From NCBI GenBank assembly GCA_014706385.1, contig JACGZH010000009.1:806001-870000 (forward strand): a stretch of 64,000 nt of DNA. The letters run 5' to 3'. Shown here piece by piece: positions 1 through 11,596 of the stretch. The stretch is from Phaffia rhodozyma. Taxonomy: Eukaryota; Basidiomycota; Tremellomycetes; Cystofilobasidiales; Mrakiaceae. How positions within the stretch are numbered: the first letter of the stretch is position 1; each line of letters begins with the position of its first letter. The position numbers were made by a program, and so were the translations under genes. The notes under the pieces were generated by a model. It saw nothing but the letters and a program-made list of their open reading frames with translations, did not search any database and was not told the DNA's origin.

Positions 1-2
1 TG

Positions 3-824
3 TCGATAACAGATCGCATTGGTGAACAGGCCGCAATTTATCTGTACACTTCAATCATCCTCGGTCTGGAATTCGCCGTTTGGTTTGGACCATCTCTAAT
101 AGGAGGAGCAATTGCGGTGTGCTTGGAAGGCTTGTTCATCGGCCCACATTATGTGCAAGTCTCTATATATATCTCATTCCTCTCAGTCCTTCATTTTTGG
201 TGGACCTTGACTTACACGATATTGGATTCGATATGCCAACAGCATTATCATGTCCGCATGCACCAAATTGATACCTAGAACGCGCCAAGGAGGTGCTATC
301 GGTTGGATTGCCAGGTAAGAAGAGAAACGATATGTATTGCCCAGTCGGCCATTTATGCATACACAGTAAACTTGATCAATAAGTACATCCGATTATTTCT
401 TGGGCCGATATCTCAATGTCTTTTTGAGGCTAGTTTTGGACAAGGTGGTTCAGCCTGTTTCCCTTTCATCACAGGTGCTCTATCCACTAAGGTTCGATTT
501 ATCTTGCTCAATGAAGAATTCTTCGTTCTTTTTGTTTCAAGTAGTCGGCCCTTTTCTGGAATAATAAATAAGCTGATTTCCTTTCCTTTCTCTTATTTCA
601 TCCCCGATGGCGAACTGCAGTATGGGTGAGTTTATTCTACTTATCCACAATTCATCTCGTCTCACTACTGTCGTTTCTTCTTGTTCACATATGTTTTCTC
701 CATCAAATTAAATAGGGTTGGCGTAATGCAGCCTGTAGTAGTTGCGATGTTGGCTGGCCTGCTCATTTGTTGGGCATTCGTACCCAGATATGCGTCCAAA
801 AGGAAAAGGCTGCCCAAGCCATAG
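3..824 (+). CDS. MFS transporter, C-terminal part (partial at window edge)
   Basis: This is the last part of a major facilitator superfamily transporter, resembling the fungal Bsc6-like group from memory; the substrate is unknown. The reading frame is open at the left edge, so the N-terminal half lies outside the window. Exons read as 3-154, 243-314, 434-491, 621-625 and 716-824. They give hydrophobic helices, an IIMSACTKLIPR segment, a GQGGSACFPFITGALSTK helix start, a final helix near MQPVVVAMLAGLLICWAFV, and a basic tail ending in KRLPKP. Two oddities support careful intron reading: intron 155-242 begins with GC (GCAAGT), and one exon is only 5 nt long. Both are needed to keep the frame and the family pattern. 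The gene converges on the translin gene downstream. Confidence 0.75.
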
Positions 825-1033
825 GATTTACCGCTCGCGCACTCAGGTGGTTATCCTTAGTCCTTGAAATTTAGCATGAAATGAATGAGAAGAGTTCGTA
901 TCGAATGAAACATGCTATACCTTGAGTTGAATATTGAAATCAACTTCATGATCAAGAAACTCGCAGTTGATCATAGCTCGAAAGACAAGGAAAGGTCTAG
1001 ATCCATTCATGTATCCTATTGTCAGATTCTACA

Positions 1034-2426
1034 TCATAACTCTGTTGTAGAAGGTGTAGTAGCTTTCTTTGTCAAACCTCGAAGAGAGATATCATATCTG
1101 ATGATTTGTCAGCCCGAATTGAAGAAGCACGGGACGGTTAATACCTGTTCTCTACAGAAGAGGGACAGCCCAACGAACAGATAGAATAAGAAACAATGGA
1201 CGTACACGACCTCTTCGATCTTCTTCAAATCATACTTAAGCGAATCGAATCTCCTTCGGAGAGAGTCATTCTTCAGGTTCAACTTTGATATTTAAAGACG
1301 AACATGCATCGTAAGGAAGGCATGCGTGCAAAAGTCAGCGCAGTAGGATAGATACCTTTCGTGCTATATCCAGTGAGAATCTGAACATCGATTAAATACA
1401 TACGAGTTGGTAGCCTGCAAACAATTCACCAACAAAAGTTGAAATCTTGAGCGGATACGCATAATTGCCCATCGTGACCGAATTTACAGCCAAGCGGGAC
1501 TTGAGAGCATGAAAATAAATCGACGAGATTTTGTCCAAATAAAGAGTTTGGTGTAAGAATCAAAACGGAAGGGCTTTACAACATGAAGGGTACTGGGTTG
1601 CTGTGACCGATACGAACTAGCTCATTGACCAAAGAGATAACTCCATGCAGATATTCTTCAGGAAGTAGGGCCAGTCTATCTGACCACGATGGATCGATCT
1701 ATGACATTCAGATTCATAATTTCATAAATCCGAAAGCCGCAGTGAGTTGACGAATGAATCATCAGTCTATCAGATGAATAGGAAGGTTATGGCGAGAGCG
1801 AAACGTACACCCAGGATAAGTCCAACCTGATCGATCTCGATCAATCTTTCATGCAAGATGAAATGTGCAAGAGCGGCAGCGAACACGAGTGATTGCAGAG
1901 GTCTCGTGATCAGAGATTGCCATCTGTATAGAATAAGCAAACTAGTTGTTAGTAGACGCATCATCGAACAGGATGAGGAGCCAGATATAATCCGGACGGA
2001 AGTTGACCAACTTGAAGAACTCGTGGGCAGGAATGAGCTGGGCGAGGCCGGAAAGGAGCGGTTGAGTCTCGACCAGCGTCTGATTGACCTGATCGGCTAG
2101 GGTCGACACTATGAGAGTCTCCAAGATTAGATTTTCAACTGATCGAACAACAAGCTGGCCTCCATATACAACAAGTTTGATTTGAGGACGAACAGTTTTC
2201 CTGGGTGGTAGCATGTACCTTATTGACGAGAGAGAGGACGATTCGAACCTGTCTATCAAGTAGCTTGACCGAGTCTTTGATTTGCTAATGGACGGATCGG
2301 AACCATCAGTCTCTGTGGCCTAAAGCACTGAACAGATTGAACAGACAGACAGACCTCGCGCAGAACAGACTCTCTCTCCAGATTCTCGTTCACTTGAAGA
2401 AGCACTGTCTCTAGGGAGGAATCCAT
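1034..2426 (-). CDS. Translin
   Basis: Translin is a single-stranded nucleic-acid-binding protein that assembles into ring-shaped octamers, usually with TRAX, and acts in RNA processing. Spliced segments align along the family from end to end. They are MDSSLETVLLQVNENLE, then QIKDSVKLLDRQVRIVLSLV, IPAHEFFK joined to WQSLITRPLQSLVF, LLPEEYLHGVISLVNELSR, LAVNSVTMGNYAYPLKIST, NLKNDSLRRRFDSLKYDLKK and EEVVYDISLRGL. The exon 3/exon 4 joint works with donor AA|GTTGGT, giving FFKWQ. At least seven coding exons are visible, and the first is 72 nt. An in-frame ATG 36 nt further upstream (2462) is possible, but MDSS starts where the family starts. No TRAX gene is in this window. I am fairly sure of the identity and less sure of each splice site. 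Confidence 0.85.
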
Positions 2427-2587
2427 GGTGGCTCTGGGTCGATGGTTGGTAGCAACCGTCATAGGACGTGATGAGGATGACAGTCATCCGGTTAGTCACC
2501 GATCACGAGAAATGTTTGTTGATCATTCTCTGATTTTCTATTCTTTCTAACGAGCTACCATCTCTGGTTCATCATACTTTCAACAAC

Positions 2588-5500
2588 ATGGACTCTCCAA
2601 GAACATCACTAGAAGCGATTCAAGAAAGGTTTGTGCTGTCATGAAATTCTTAGAGGTGTCTGGATTCGAATACATCTCCTTGGCATCAAGATTTCGTCCA
2701 TTCATACCTCAACGATAGAAATGCATCATAGGGTCTGCCAAAACGGGCTATTGATTAACATATTTAGTCAGACCGTACTAACTCTTCAAAACTTTACTGC
2801 TTCTTGGTCGTTGTGCTTTTTTTCAGAACATTCTGCAAATGGTCAGTGCTAGCTTGTCATTCTACCTTCGTGCGAGCGGCGTCATGCTGGACAGTGATTA
2901 TCTATCTTCAGCGAACTCCTTCGATCATATGTTTGATACATATTACCTTCTGCTGTGGTTGCACGAACCTGACTTTTGATCTTGATTGTGAACCTTAAAG
3001 GCTTAATTCGAAGCTAGCTACTCGAGGAATTGAGCCGATGGAGAAGCTTGGTAGAGACTTATCCGACGGAGTTCGTCTCATTCAAGTAAGTTGTAACATT
3101 TACTGGCGATACTCAAACATCAACTGCTTATCCGTCCCTTTGATTTCAAAAACTGACCTATATATTGACTTTCTTGACCGTCTGGAACAAACTCAAACAG
3201 CTTATGGTATGCGCTTCAGATCTTCTTGTGTTTGTTTGGTGTGGAAATTATCAGAGATGGCTGAATTCAGCTACATGGTTTTGTAGGAAATTATGGGAGA
3301 TACATCCTTAGGTCGCTATGTCGTCAGACCGGCTCATCGAATTCAATGCGCTGAGGTATGGAAGGACAGTCTACCTTCTGTATCACCAAAATAAACAACC
3401 AGAGTTTACTCTTTCGTTTTTTTATGATTCAGAATGTCACAAAAGCATTAAACTATATCCGAGCGCGAGGAATACAGCTGACGAATATTGCGGCCGAGGG
3501 TTAGTCAACAAAACACTTGCCATACTCATTCAAATCTCCTTAAAGCTAACATTGTGCCTTTGAAAAACTTTACCAGATATCATCGACCCTAATTTGAAGC
3601 TCATTTTGGGGCTAGTACGTTCCTATCGTAATCTTCTTACAATCCCGATGCGCTTCAAACTACTCGTTTGCATCTGATACATTTCTATATCGCGTTTTGT
3701 CGTACCCTTCAACAGATCTGGACACTTATTCTTCGTTTTACGATCGCCGACATCTCTGAAGAGGGTCTTTCAGCAAAAGATGGTCTATTACTGTGGGTTC
3801 AACGTAAGACGGCTGGATATGCTCCAGAGGTAGACGTTCAGGACTTCACCTGGAGTTGGACAGATGGATTAGCACTTTGTGCGCTGATTCATCACCATCG
3901 GCCGGATTTATTAGACTATCATAGGCTGAACAAGGTGCGCGCTGCTTTATACCAAGCGAGTAGTCTTGTGAGATATCTCAGATATACACTCTAACACTCT
4001 ATTGGTCTCGCTCTACGACTCGTGTAGAATGACAGAGAGGCCAACACCGAGTTAGCATTCAAAGTTGCCGAAGAGTCATTAGGCATTCCTGTTCGTATTT
4101 TAGTCTCCCTATCACCAGCCAGTGATATGAAATCTACCCTACCTTCATTTGGACCTCAGTGGAGAGCAATTTGCAACTCGCCGAATCACTGCTTACCCTT
4201 TCTGGATCTATGGATTAAATAAACAGAGGCTACTCGAGGTTGCCGATCTGTGTGATGCTAGGCCTCCAGATGAGCGAAGTATCATGACTTATGTCGCCGG
4301 GTTCTTTCACGCGTTTTCCAATATGAGTGAGCATTTTTCTTCCATTTTCTTTGCATCTATGCGCAAACCTCCCCCCTCATCCTTTTGCTGAGTATCTACC
4401 TACCTTCCTTGACTCTTTCTTGCGTGTCATCTGCGCAATCCTGGTGCTGTGAAATATCAGACAAAGCAGAAACTGTTGTGCGCAGAGTCGAAAAATTCAT
4501 CACTACAATGGAGGGAGTCTGGTTTGTCCTAACCTTTTATCTAAGCATCTCACTTCGATACTGACATCCACACGAATGACTGCGGCTTACATAGGTCTAG
4601 CAAGAATGACTATGAACGCCGGGCGCGCCTACTGCTTCAGCATCTTTCAACTCAACGATCCGTCTGGTCATCTACCGCGACTTCACTACAATCCAACACA
4701 TCCACTTATCCTGCTGTCCGAGGGCTTTCAACTGAGTTAACGGACTGGAAGAAGACCGCAAAGAGGGAGTGGGTTAGAGAAAGGGGAGAGTTGAGGGACT
4801 TGTTGGGCAATGTGAGGACAAAGTTGAAGACGTATAGAATGAGAGCATGGGAGCCAGAAGAGGGATTGGGATTACAGGTGAGAGTTTTGTTCTTGATCTT
4901 GTTGTTCCCACGTCCGTCATTTCCTGAACACTCTGACGTTTCTTCTTATCACCATGTACGGAAATAGTTTGTGGACGAGAGTTGGAACCAGCTCCTTGGC
5001 GCAGAAGTCATTTATTCGAAGTCTATCAACTCTCGAATCAGGCAGTTAGTTGATTTCTCTTTTCCATTCTTTAGACATCTCTATTGAGCGTACACTAAAC
5101 TTGATCTATGTTCTGCACTCTCAAAAATGAACTAGAATTAAGGATACATTGATGAGAGAAGCTGCTCGAATAGCGCAGGATCTGCAAGCTAGACTACATG
5201 ATCTAGAGCGTGAACTTGGCGCGCTCTCAGGAGAACTCGAGGTTCGAATATCCCAAGAACCATGTTCTATTTCTATATCATCCTTGTTCTCTTACGATGC
5301 TTGGAATTATTTTCGATTTCAGAACCAAAAATCTCAAGCCTCGTCTATTCAAGCGACCCGACTAGCTTCTCTACAAGACTTGCTAGAAGATCTCAGAATA
5401 GCGGAGGCAAATTGCATGGCTGCGAACGTAGAGGATAACGACTACACTGTTCTGACATGGGAGGACCTTAGTTGGGAGCTGGAGCTGTTCCGAGGCAGTC

Positions 5501-6717
5501 TCAGTAGAAGAATTGGATTCATCGAAAATCAGGTTCGTAATGTTCTTCATCATCGTTGTGAGAAAAAAATTGCCCGGCGTAAGCTGAATTACAATTTTTC
5601 TGAGCACTCATAGATTGTTTCTAGAGGAACGACTAACGTGAGTACTATCTGCTTTCTCATTTTATTGAGGTTATTCAGGTCTCTAATCTACTCTGCCTTC
5701 TCCTTGCCGCAACTACAGCTTACGCCTGCTCAACTGGAAGAGTTTGAGTCGACCTTCCGGCACTTTGATTCTGATGAGACCAACACACTTACGATACAAG
5801 AGTTCACAGCAGCTCTTGCCAGTTTGAGTATAAGCTATTCAGTAAGTCCCATCATCCTGGTGTTTACATCCCTTTTGAATTTTGAGTCATCAGGTTGATC
5901 ATCTGTGTACTGACGTTTCCATGTACATCAACATCTGGTATGGCTATATTTATTGTTACCTAGGATCAAGAGATTGATCGAATCCATGCTACACTGGTCG
6001 AAGAATTTGGAGCGGTTGATTATAGAGCCTTCACCTCACTCCTGGTAGAGATCACTCAGGATACCGAGAGTCCTGAGCAACTCAGCGAAGCCTTCAGAGA
6101 GATTGCTAGAGAAAAGGTTGGCCTCCACATAATCTCCATTAGCTGTCTTCGTCCTGAAGTCGATATAGCGCAAATATCGGCTAAGCTGAATCCTGCTCTT
6201 GATGGTCTAATTGAACCAGCCCTATATCACAGAACTCGATCTAGAACTTGCTCTTTTACCTGCTTCTTCTATCGACTTCCTCAAGTGAGTTCACATATAA
6301 AATCACCCCGTGGTCAACAGTCGTCACAGCTTCTTTACTCTAGAACGTATCTGATCGGCTCTATAATGTTTGATTAGAACGGTCATCCCTTCGCAGGAGT
6401 TGGACACGCACGGCCACGAAGGAGTAGATGATCGTGAGAAGATTGCTTATGATTGTGAGTTTCAGTTGATTTGTTCTCATTATGAGATAGAGAGCTTGAT
6501 TTGCAAGACTGAACCGCTATGTATATGAACGGTTCGATCGCCTTTGCTACGCATAGATGATGTAAGTTCCTTGTGCTACCTGCCAGCTAGTTAGCACATG
6601 ATGACCTGTTGCTTCTGTCTGACCCTCGTCCTTCCTTCTTTATCTCCTGTTTTCGTTATCTAGGGATTTCTCGCCGACATCTTCGAAGATGACGAAGAAG
6701 AAGCTACTGATGAGTGA
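2588..6717 (+). CDS. Alpha-actinin (F-actin cross-linker)
   Basis: This is an actin-bundling protein of the spectrin superfamily; in fungi it acts at the cytokinetic ring and actin patches. Two calponin-homology domains come first. CH1 includes [20 protein letters not shown] at about 3010-3090 and [17 protein letters not shown]2 includes [40 protein letters not shown] and [20 protein letters not shown] short helical rod follows at about 4600-5560, then EF-hand-like modules ([17 protein letters not shown] near 5755) and an acidic C-terminus [13 protein letters not shown]. The gene is split into roughly 18 exons. Two are micro-exons: 3201-3206 (6 nt, LM) and 6557-6561 (5 nt), both with good GT-AG neighbours and both needed for the frame. 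The start [14 protein letters not shown] was chosen as the first ATG of the first exon. Confidence 0.85.
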
Positions 6718-7205
6718 TTCATCTAGCCGGCACCTATATATATCCTCTTTCATGCTGTCGACCATTCTGTGCGAACGAGTCAGAAAGGGGTGCGCATGTA
6801 GCTTTCATGTTATCACACAAGCATACATAAGCGTTTTGGATACGATGTATATACCCATATCAAGTTATTTTTTTCTTTTTCAGAAGGAAGTGCTTGAATA
6901 GAACACATAAGATAGAAACATTGTAAGAGCAAAGAATGATTAGGTGAGGTGACATCGACTACTCTTAGATTATATAGATAATTCCCTACAAAAAGAAATA
7001 CCAGAACTCGAGAGAGATGAACGAGTTGACGAGATTTCATGGTCAAGCTGACGCAATATATGTATTTCCACAGATCAATAGAAGAAGCAGAAAGAGGAGG
7101 AGAAGAGGAAAGGAACAAGCTCGAACATAAGAGGTCCTCACAAGGGGCAAGAATAAGAAAGACCAAGATGACAAAACGAAAAGCGAACGCGGTGATATCT
7201 AATTA
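6718..7205. other. Convergent 3' intergenic region
   Basis: This stretch lies between the stops of the alpha-actinin and MFS transporter genes, which converge. It is AT-rich with several short runs of A and T, as expected for two facing 3' untranslated regions. I see no supported gene; the short open frames here lack family similarity and splice context. Confidence 0.5.
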
Positions 7206-10135
7206 TCACGCCTTGCCTTTGAACAAAGACCTCAATCTTAAGAAGCTGGGTCCCTTTCTACCTTTCTCCTCGTCTTCAGGACGAGCTGATGCAGCTACGA
7301 CAGCACTATCTATATTGGGTCTCTTAGAAGCAAGTAGTTTTTCGTTATCGGCTGCTGATCTCGACTGATTACCTCGGATGAAATAGACGAGACCCATCTG
7401 GATTTGAAGAGAAATTATAGAAGAATACGAGTCAGCAGTTTGAGCATGAAATAGCGAACATCGAACATCGCAAGAGAAAAAAAAACTAACAGCGACAAAG
7501 GTCATCACGACTTCGAACTAATCGTTCGAGGAGCAAGTTGAAGATAGAAGAGGTTAGTAAGTGTTTTTGATCAGGATGCAACAGTCAATCGACCTGATTC
7601 AATTGGTGACTTACAATAAGCGAGTTCTTCATGTTATACGGTGGATTGGCCTCCGGACCCGCTCGAAGCGCGTCCATGACTTGAGAAAACAAGTTTTTCA
7701 GTAGGGAGGAGAAGGATAAATGTCCAAATATAGATGAGAGGAAAGTCAAGACGAGCGTCACAGTCCAACCAATCAAATTGATAGTGAACTCACTGTTGAT
7801 GCAGACAAATGTGAACAGACTGCTCACCCAGTAGAACGCGCTAGAGGATGTATCGGGCTGCCGTGTCACTTCTGCTCCTAATTCAAGTCCGATGGCGAGA
7901 AGACTGAATTCCCACCCAAAACAAGACGTCGTCCGCAAGAAGCATGAGTTCTCGGCCCCAGTCTAAACCATTCAAGACACGGGTAGTTCGACAATACCAA
8001 ATATAGAAGACCGACCTGAAAGCACCACCTCCCATCAAACAGAACAATGCTACAATACCGATTACATTGTCGGGTTTGACAGCGAAACTAAGATATAGTG
8101 TTCAAATACCAAAGATCATAAGGAAGGTTTCTTTCATATGCTCGTAAAATCAAGGATCAAATGAAGAATGTTATTAGTACTTACAGGAATCCCAAATTCG
8201 CGAAAGCGATAATGGTGGTAAACACCTTTGCGATTGTACACATCCATCCCATGAGGTATCTATCAATTATAGGTGCAGAGATGAAAGCTCCGACTAAACC
8301 AGCGGCGACAATGGCGGCACTGCGAATAGGTTCGATACGCGACAATCAGGCAACAGCAATGGTACAACGGAATTGAGAGACGAAAAGCCCTCACCTCCTA
8401 AATTATGGTATGAAAGGGCGATGAGATAACCAGAAAGGTGATTAGTAGTCGTTTAGGGGAGATACAAAAGAACCGCATTCTCATACATATTTCCAGCAGC
8501 CTGTAAACATGAAGATGCTTTAGTATGTCTTTCTTCTTTGGCGCATAGGTAAGGGATAGAGCGGAGGACAGACTAACAGAAGACGAGTATCCATATGGCA
8601 CCTGTGTTGGGAGTTATCGTGAGAAAGGTTCAGAATAGTTACTTATCACAACGTCGAGTCAATACGGCACGCACAAAGATTGAGTTGACTTCGCTCGTCA
8701 CGGCAGTGATTGTTGCCGTGAGAGTACCGAAGACAAACGTTAACAACCATAGATCGATTCGTTCTCTCTTGGTGATTGTACTCGGCTTGTCGGAGAGAGG
8801 TAAGAATGGAACCTTGACGTCCGCAAAGTATAGTCGAGAGGTTTCCACAAAGGAGATTGGTGGAACAGACGCGGAGAAAGTAGGAGGTATGGGGGGTTGG
8901 GAGGGAATGATGAAGGACAGAACGGTGAGAGCTATTTACGGTATAAAAACAATCTATCAACATGGGCTAGTTACGAGTAGGTCAAGAAGCTCAACATACA
9001 ACTAATAGCTCCCATGACGAGAACGGAGAATGGGATATCATCTGCTGTAGTACAAACGATAGGAGCGATAATCTGAGCAATAGCCGTTCCAAGTCTGTAC
9101 AATTTCAAGCCTCATTTACTATCAGCGCTTCCATTTTTCCTGACTTGCCGGGACAGGCTGTATCGTTTACTCACGGTGCGCCAATGGACAGCAGCATGGT
9201 TGCCGCCGTTCTCTCCTTCACGTCGAACCAGAGCTCCGAATACTTGCTTCCTATCGCTAGCGATAACGGCCCAACCAGTCCGTACAACATTTGTGAAAAT
9301 AACACCAGACCCCATCCTTTATGTCGGTCAGCCTCAGCAGTGAAAGCAGGGGCGACGCAGGCGGCATATCGAATCCAACTGGCGACGATGGTGACAATTG
9401 CGGCAACGACGCAGAGTTTTCGAGGAAGGTATTTATGGCAGGCTACAGGAACAAGGGGGAAGGTGACCAAACTACAAAGACTGCAGATGTTGACAAACCT
9501 GTTTGGACGAAGAAAAGTGTAAAGAGATAACGATCAAGACATGTTCTATCAGAAGCGGGAAGTATCGACAATGAACGAACCAGTTGATCTTGGTTTGGGT
9601 CACGTTGAACCTCTCTGCACTTTCGGAAGCGATCGCGGTGAACCAGCTAAAAACGGAACAATATCATTTCAACGCTGGCTGATCACAGTCCGGCTGAGTC
9701 CTTTCAAATTAAACTTACAATGCGTTCATACTATTTATGACATCTAACATAAGCTGTTGAATATAAGAATTAGCCTTTCATATTCTCCGCTAGCACAAGA
9801 TATATTGGTAGACTCGCAATGATTGATAATCCAGCCCAACGTCTTTTGTAAAGCTTGAACTGTTGGACCCGTTCTGTTGAAGCATATTCCCCAGGTTGAT
9901 CTCCTTCGTATACCTGAGCAAGACCCAACGGTTTGTTGGCCCCATCCAAGTTAAACGTTTCGTTTTCGATGTCTTTAGATAAATCTCCTATTGACGACAA
10001 GCCAGCTGCGGGGAAAGACGGCGATTCAAGTTCTTGTCCAAGCGGGTACGGGGACGATTCTGAAGCGGTAAGAACAGGAAGAGATATGTATTCTGTTGAC
10101 TGCTCGGGATTGAGGGTATCTACGGTCGAACGCAT
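7206..10135 (-). CDS. MFS transporter, FLVCR/SLC49-like (12 TM)
   Basis: This is a plasma-membrane-type major facilitator transporter. Its signatures resemble the FLVCR/SLC49 group: YKRRWAGLSIIASLPIYL at TM1, ESAERFNVTQTKINW, WIRYAACVAPAF, a GLVGPLSLAIGSKYSELWF helix, and AAGLVGAFISAPIIDRYL at TM8. The order of roughly 12 hydrophobic segments over more than ten exons fits a full-length protein. The soluble N-terminus carries a Ser/Pro/Glu-rich region, the central loop holds KPSTITKRERIDLWLL, and the C-terminal tail is basic (FLRLRSLFKGKA). I chose ATG 10135 (MRSTVDTLNPEQS). An in-frame ATG at 10384 would add 83 residues without family resemblance. FLVCR relatives move heme or choline, but the fungal substrate cannot be read from sequence. 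Confidence 0.75.
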
Positions 10136-10904
10136 TGTACACAAATGGCTATAAGAGGAAGTTTCTCTTTCTCTTCTCTTCTCTGTCCTTCCTTGATTTT
10201 TTCTAATTGAGACTCTCTGAGCGACTTGGTATTCCTGTCCAAGTTTGTGTATCGCACTAAGCTGGCCGAGGAAGGAAGCGTTAGGCGAGTTTAAAGACAA
10301 AGCTTTCGGTTGTATTTGCCCACGTGTTGGGTATTGTTGAAAACGGATTCGATGATGGATGTTTGGACTAACGAGATCGACCATCCAGCTCCTTCACTCG
10401 AATAGAACGGACCAAGTCCCTACGGACCCGGTACAAGACACATCCGGGTCCGAACAAAGTTCAACGCCAACGCGGTATCAATCGGACAGAACAAAGGAGA
10501 AGATGTTTCATAGGATGACAATCAGGATGTTACAAATCATCTTTTTCTCTCCGCTACTCTCTTTCACGTTACACCTGGTATATTCTCCGTCGTCTACAGG
10601 GAGAACTTTGTTGATTTATTGTCATCGTTTATCTCGATCGAAATCATCAGAAAAAGGAGCAAACGGACGCGTATTGATTTGAATAAATAAATAAAAGACA
10701 AGAACCAAAAGGAAATTGGAAAATTCGCGTTACGTGGCTGCCGATCAATTCCAGTCGTCAGTCTGAAGCCAGGCTGAAGAGAGACAATTACGGCGACAAC
10801 ATCTGGCTTCGTGAGGCGGAGACAACCGGGAGCTTTTTATGAATAACAAACAAATATAATCAAAGAATACATACGCCGGTACGACGAGAATGACACCCAA
10901 CAGT
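10136..10904. other. Intergenic region upstream of the MFS transporter
   Basis: This is the upstream side of the MFS gene and the 3' side of the small minus-strand gene. An open frame on the minus strand (10136-10384) continues the MFS reading frame upstream and is probably 5' leader. One ACGCGT box lies at about 10667-10672. I see no supported gene in the rest. Confidence 0.4.
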
Positions 10905-11596
10905 TCAGTGCCTCTGCCCAACATCTTCTCCTCGGAGAGCTGCCTCTCCCAGTGCCTTCTCTTTCTCATTACCGAAGAACTATAGGTCGCAGAAGGCGAG
11001 CAGAGATCGTCAGATTCATGTACGTTTAGGTTTCTCAGATAGATCCAGCGGTTATAGAAGTCATCGGAGGAGTAGCACGCACAGTACCTGCCTGCACCTT
11101 AGCGTATCCTTTCGCTCGGTCCATGAACGGAACTTTCTCTCCAGTGGCATCTACTCCTCTCGGTCGGTCGGCTGCGAGAAACCGCCCAATGTACACAAGC
11201 TGTCAGGCCTGCTGATATGCCGAAATAATGGGTTTGAACAAGACTTGAGAGAGTGTACTAACGAATCTCTGGAACAGTAGAAGATCCAGGCAAAGCGTCG
11301 CCTGTTTCACCCATAGTCAAGCTAAAATTAGACCGTTGAACATCGGATTGTTAGTCGAAGAGGACAAACCAAGGTGGTGCACATTAGTTGTACCGGGCTG
11401 TGGGTTTAGTCTGCTAGTTACAGGAGCGGAAACTGGCTTGTTTCGACTCTCCTAAATGATTCAGTGTATGTTTATAGTTGTTGAAACACACACGTATTTG
11501 TCAGAGGGATGTGTATGTCAAGACGCTGGATGAATCGTAACCGAAAGAAATACCTACCGAGAATTCTTGGGATGCAGCTGAATTGGATTGTTGCAT
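10905..11596 (-). CDS. Small hydrophilic protein with YAKV/GEAALRGE region
   Basis: I do not recognise a named family with certainty. Spliced minus-strand exons give a Ser/Pro-rich start MQQSNSAASQEFS, then SAPVTSRLNPQPGTTNVHH, TMGETGDALPGSSTVPEI, DATGEKVPFMDRAKGYAKVQ, AGTFFGNEKEKAL and GEAALRGEDVGQRH before a TGA at 10905-10907. The last two pieces join in frame through donor GTGCGT and acceptor TATAG, giving a segment that resembles small fungal CsbD-like proteins from memory. The protein would be about 115 residues, soluble and charged. The true start may lie further upstream: open segments at about 11615-11640, 11700-11830 and 11870-11930 on the same strand could be earlier exons. The final exon is better supported than the start. 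Confidence 0.5.

Noticed and set aside
2230..2255. GGTTCGAATC-like sequence suggesting a tRNA B box
   Set aside because: It lies inside a translin exon (codes for RQVRIV). There is no A box or acceptor stem around it.
8398..8402. A 3-nt micro-exon (GAG) in the minus-strand MFS transporter
   Set aside because: The flanking exons join in frame without it (AAT AT|T GCC), giving a good family match, so the extra exon is not needed.
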